Shown here one piece after another: positions 61,477-64,000 of a DNA stretch of 64,000 bases. Origin of the DNA: Nevskia soli DSM 19509 (GTDB taxonomy: Bacteria > Pseudomonadota > Gammaproteobacteria > Nevskiales > Nevskiaceae); the NCBI RefSeq assembly GCF_000711955.1, contig NZ_JONR01000001.1, forward strand, positions 310,001-374,000, in the 5' to 3' direction. The position numbers and the translations under genes were made by a program. Under the pieces are notes generated by a model. That model had not been told where the DNA came from, searched no databases, and worked only from the letters and a program-made list of their open reading frames with translations. Position 1 is the first letter of the stretch; each line of letters begins with the position of its first letter.

Positions 61477-62859
61477 ATGGAGAAGTCCGTCACGTCCCGC
61501 AAAGCTGCCCGCAAAACCGTGTTCTTTTGCCAGAACTGCGGGACCGAATATCCCAAGTGGTCGGGACAATGCGGCGAGTGCGGTGCCTGGAACACCCTGG
61601 TCGAGGGCATGGCCGCGCCGAAGGCGCGCGGCCGCGCCGCGCCCGGCCTGGTGGCGCCGAGCAGCGCGGTGCAGCGGCTGGACCAGGTGGCGGAAGAGGA
61701 TACCGCGCGCATTCCCACCGGGCTGAGCGAGCTGGACCGGGTGCTGGGCGGCGGCATCGTGCCCGGCGCGGTGATCCTGATCGGCGGCGACCCCGGCATC
61801 GGCAAATCGACCCTGCTGCTGCAGGCCCTGGCCGCCTTGGAAGGGCGCCTCGATACGCTCTACGTCACCGGCGAGGAATCGCTGACCCAGGTTTCCCTGC
61901 GCGCGCGCCGGCTCGGGCTGCCGCGGCTGGACCTGCCGGTGCTGGCGGAAACCATGCTCGAGACCATCCTCGATACGCTGGTCCGCACCAAGCCGGGCTT
62001 CGTCGTGCTGGACTCGATCCAGACCCTCTACACCGATACGCTGGAAGCCGCGCCTGGCTCGGTTTCGCAGCTGCGCGAGTGCACCGCGCAACTGGTGCGC
62101 TACGCCAAGGCCAGCGGTTGCGCCATCGTGCTGGTCGGCCACGTCACCAAGGAAGGCGCCATCGCCGGGCCGCGGGTGCTCGAGCACATGGTCGACACCG
62201 TGTTGTATTTCGAGCACGACGTCGGCAGCCGTTACCGCATCGTGCGCGCGGTGAAGAACCGCTTCGGCGCGGTCAACGAGCTGGGGGTCTTCGCCATGAC
62301 CGATGGCGGCCTGCGCGAGGTGAGCAATCCTTCCGCCCTGTTCCTGTCGCGGCATGAGCAGCCGGTACCGGGCAGCGTCATCACCGTGACGCGCCAGGGC
62401 AGCCGGCCGCTGCTGGTGGAAGTGCAGGTGCTGGTGGATGCTTCGCAGGCCGGCAACCCGCGCCGCGTCGCCCTGGGCCTTGAAGGCAACCGGCTGGCCA
62501 TGCTGCTGGCCGTGCTGCATCGCCATGCCGGCATCGCCCTGTCCGATCAGGATGTGTTCGCCAACGTCGTCGGCGGCATGCGCATCCAGGAAACAGCGGC
62601 CGACCTGCCGCTGCTGCTGGCCGCGCTGTCCTCGTTCCGCGGCCGCCCGGTGCCGCACGACATGGTGGTGTTCGGCGAGGTGGGGTTGGCCGGCGAAATC
62701 CGCCCGGTGCAGAACGGCGAGGAGCGCTTGGTGGAAGCGGCCAAGCACGGCTTCAAGCGCGCCATCGTGCCCGAAGCCAACCGGCCGCGGCGCACCGTCA
62801 AGCTGGATATGGAAGTGTTCGCCGTACCGCGCCTGGATCAGGCGCTGCTGCACATATAA
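61477..62859 (+). CDS. radA: DNA repair protein RadA
   Basis: 460 residues. Zinc finger CQNCGTEYPKWSGQCGECGAW near the N-terminus, Walker A GGDPGIGKSTLLLQ, the RadA KNRFG motif (VKNRFGAVNELGVF), and a Lon-like C-terminal domain. RadA promotes branch migration in recombination. Confidence 0.97.
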   Translation: MEKSVTSRKAARKTVFFCQNCGTEYPKWSGQCGECGAWNTLVEGMAAPKARGRAAPGLVAPSSAVQRLDQVAEEDTARIPTGLSELDRVLGGGIVPGAVILIGGDPGIGKSTLLLQALAALEGRLDTLYVTGEESLTQVSLRARRLGLPRLDLPVLAETMLETILDTLVRTKPGFVVLDSIQTLYTDTLEAAPGSVSQLRECTAQLVRYAKASGCAIVLVGHVTKEGAIAGPRVLEHMVDTVLYFEHDVGSRYRIVRAVKNRFGAVNELGVFAMTDGGLREVSNPSALFLSRHEQPVPGSVITVTRQGSRPLLVEVQVLVDASQAGNPRRVALGLEGNRLAMLLAVLHRHAGIALSDQDVFANVVGGMRIQETAADLPLLLAALSSFRGRPVPHDMVVFGEVGLAGEIRPVQNGEERLVEAAKHGFKRAIVPEANRPRRTVKLDMEVFAVPRLDQALLHI

Positions 62860-62918
62860 GAGCCAACAAAAGGCCTCCAGGGGCTGTCCGAGCCGTCAAG
62901 GCACAGGGGAGAAGGGCG

Positions 62919-63398
62919 ATGCATCCGAATGTCGAACTGCTGCAGCGTTTCTATCTGGCATTCTCGCGCCGCGACTACGCCGCCATGGCGGCCTGCTACC
63001 ACAGCCAGGCGCATTTCACCGACGAAGTGTTCGATCTGCACGGCTGGCAGGTCGGCGCGATGTGGCGCATGTTGTGCGTGCGCGGCACCGATCTGCGGGT
63101 GGAGTTCGGCAACCTCCAGGCCGACGACACGCGCGGCCGCGCCCACTGGGAAGCCTGGTACAGCTTCAGCATGACCCGGCGCAAGGTGCACAACATCATC
63201 GACGCCGAATTCGAATTCCGCGACGGCCTGATCCTGCGCCACGTCGACCGCTTCGATTTCTACCGCTGGTCACGCCAGGCGCTCGGCCTTCCCGGCTTGT
63301 TGCTGGGCTGGACCGACAAGCTGCGCACCAAGGTCAAGGCCACGGCCGCGAACGGATTGCAGGAATTCATCGCCAGGGAAAAACTCACTCCGCCGTAG
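62919..63398 (+). CDS. NTF2-like (SnoaL-type) protein
   Basis: 159 residues. The start MHPNVELLQRFYLAFSRRDY and the segment MAACYHSQAHFTDEVFDLHG are those of SnoaL-like NTF2 folds; FRDGLILRHVDRFDFYRWSRQALG is the C-terminal strand region. Such proteins bind small molecules or catalyse isomerase/hydratase reactions; the substrate is not evident. Confidence 0.82.
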   Translation: MHPNVELLQRFYLAFSRRDYAAMAACYHSQAHFTDEVFDLHGWQVGAMWRMLCVRGTDLRVEFGNLQADDTRGRAHWEAWYSFSMTRRKVHNIIDAEFEFRDGLILRHVDRFDFYRWSRQALGLPGLLLGWTDKLRTKVKATAANGLQEFIAREKLTPP

Positions 63399-63408
63399 GG
63401 AGGCGGGA

Positions 63409-63499
63409 GTAGGTCGGTTCAAGAGCGCGTAGCGCTCGGAACCGACAGGCACAGATGATTCACTGCGCTGTCGGCTCCGCTTCGCTTGAGCCGACCTAC
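63409..63499. repeat. Nested palindrome between NTF2-like and corC-like genes
   Basis: Arms GTAGGTCGGTTCAAG (63409-63423) and CTTGAGCCGACCTAC (63485-63499) match 14 of 15. A second pair (63437-63448 with 63469-63480) matches 11 of 12, and an inner AGCGC hairpin lies near 63424-63436. It lies between convergent genes. Confidence 0.8.
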
Positions 63500-63507
63500 A
63501 GTATTGG

Positions 63508-64000
63508 TCAGCGGCTACCAGCCGCAAGCGCCGCGGTAGCGGCAGCCACCGGCCGGATGCGCGCCGTCTTCACCGCGTTGGCGCGCGTGTCGGTGATCTC
63601 GATCTGGTAGTTGTTGATCTCCAGGCGCCGGCCCGGCTTGGGCAGTTCCTGCAGCTTCTCCAGCACCAGGCCGTTGAGCGTCTTCGGTCCCCCGGTGGGC
63701 AGCTTCCAGCCGAGCGAGCGGTTGAGCGAGCGCACCGTCACCGAGCCGTGCACCAGCACGCTGCCGTCGGCGTCGAGGTAGACGTTCTTGACCCGTGTCG
63801 CCGGGTCCGAGGTGAACTCGCCGACCACCTCTTCCAGGATGTCTTCCAGCGTCACCAGGCCCTGGATGTCGCCGTATTCGTCGACGACGAAGCCGATGCG
63901 GCGCTTCTGGTCCTGGAAGTTGAGCAGCTGCTGGTTGAGCGGCGTGCCCTCGGGGATGAAGTAGGGGTCGCGCACCTGGGTCATCAGGCTATCCAGGTTC
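63508..64000 (-). CDS. CorC/HlyC-type CBS-domain protein (3' part)
   Basis: The frame is open to the window end, so the N-terminus is missing; 163 codons are visible. The end of a CBS domain (RRIGFVVDEYGDIQGLVTLEDILEEVVGEF) is followed by a CorC_HlyC domain (VLVHGSVTVRSLNRSLGW, LPTGGPKTLNGLVLEKL, KPGRRLEINNYQIEIT). The first visible residues NLDSLMTQVRDPYFIPEG suggest the membrane-bound CNNM/CorB type or CorC; the missing part decides. A role in magnesium or cobalt handling is known for relatives. Confidence 0.85.
   Translation of the reverse strand, partial: NLDSLMTQVRDPYFIPEGTPLNQQLLNFQDQKRRIGFVVDEYGDIQGLVTLEDILEEVVGEFTSDPATRVKNVYLDADGSVLVHGSVTVRSLNRSLGWKLPTGGPKTLNGLVLEKLQELPKPGRRLEINNYQIEITDTRANAVKTARIRPVAAATAALAAGSR

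Noticed and set aside
1..64000. CRISPR array, prophage or insertion sequence
   Set aside because: I saw no regularly spaced direct repeats, cas genes, transposase, integrase or phage structural genes in the window.

Overview
The window is a continuous, densely coded, GC-rich bacterial chromosome segment. Gene order places it in the Gammaproteobacteria: holC-pepA / lptF-lptG, pcnB-folK-panB-panC-panD-pgi, queG / nnr-tsaE-amiC-mutL-miaA-hfq-hflX-hflK-hflC-yjeT-hisZ-purA, and rnr-rlmB-rpsF-rpsR-rplI-dnaB-alr. High GC, frequent GTG/TTG starts, no priB and several nested palindromic intergenic repeats suggest the Xanthomonadales/Nevskiales side of the class. That placement is inference.

Layout. 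1-8.9 kb: 5' part of valS, a small lipoprotein gene, holC and pepA on minus; lptF-lptG on plus; an RDD membrane protein, a 52-residue membrane protein, a MaoC-fold dehydratase and tRNA-Glu(CTC). 9.0-22.6 kb: an accessory biosynthetic locus. A divergent emrA-like/nodT-like export pair faces rhlA-rhlB-emrB-rhlB2, followed by a lipoprotein esterase and the full dTDP-L-rhamnose pathway rmlB-rmlA-rmlC-rmlD. RhlA carries Ser102, Asp223 and His251 at the same positions as the Pseudomonas aeruginosa enzyme. The locus therefore holds lipid synthesis, sugar donor supply, two rhamnosyltransferase-type enzymes and a tripartite exporter. It looks like a rhamnolipid-type system with a second RhlB paralogue in place of RhlC. 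A GG-N10-GC (sigma-54 type) promoter candidate lies upstream of rhlA. 22.8-26.6 kb: an exported amidase, pcnB (probably an AUC start) and folK, whose last codons and stop lie inside a 32-nt copy of the tRNA-Glu 3' end.

26.6-31.8 kb: a VapBC pair, then panB-panC, panD and pgi. The panB and panD leaders share one architecture: a TTGGnn-N17-TACACT promoter, a 7-bp hairpin at identical distance, then two tandem 25-nt hairpins with covarying stems and a near-invariant interior. This is a strong candidate for a cis-regulatory RNA. 31.8-47.4 kb: a C39-like lipoprotein lacking its catalytic residues, then the queG to purA block, interrupted by a second toxin-antitoxin pair between mutL and miaA. 47.6-56.5 kb: tRNA-Leu(CAG), rnr-rlmB, a Sel1-like exported protein, rpsF-rpsR-rplI, dnaB, alr and doxX. 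57-61.3 kb: a signalling operon of a CHASE2 receptor kinase, a PP2C phosphatase and an FHA protein. 61.4-64 kb: radA, an NTF2-like protein and the 3' part of a CorC-type gene.

The most interesting items are the rhamnolipid-type locus and the duplicated pan leader RNA.
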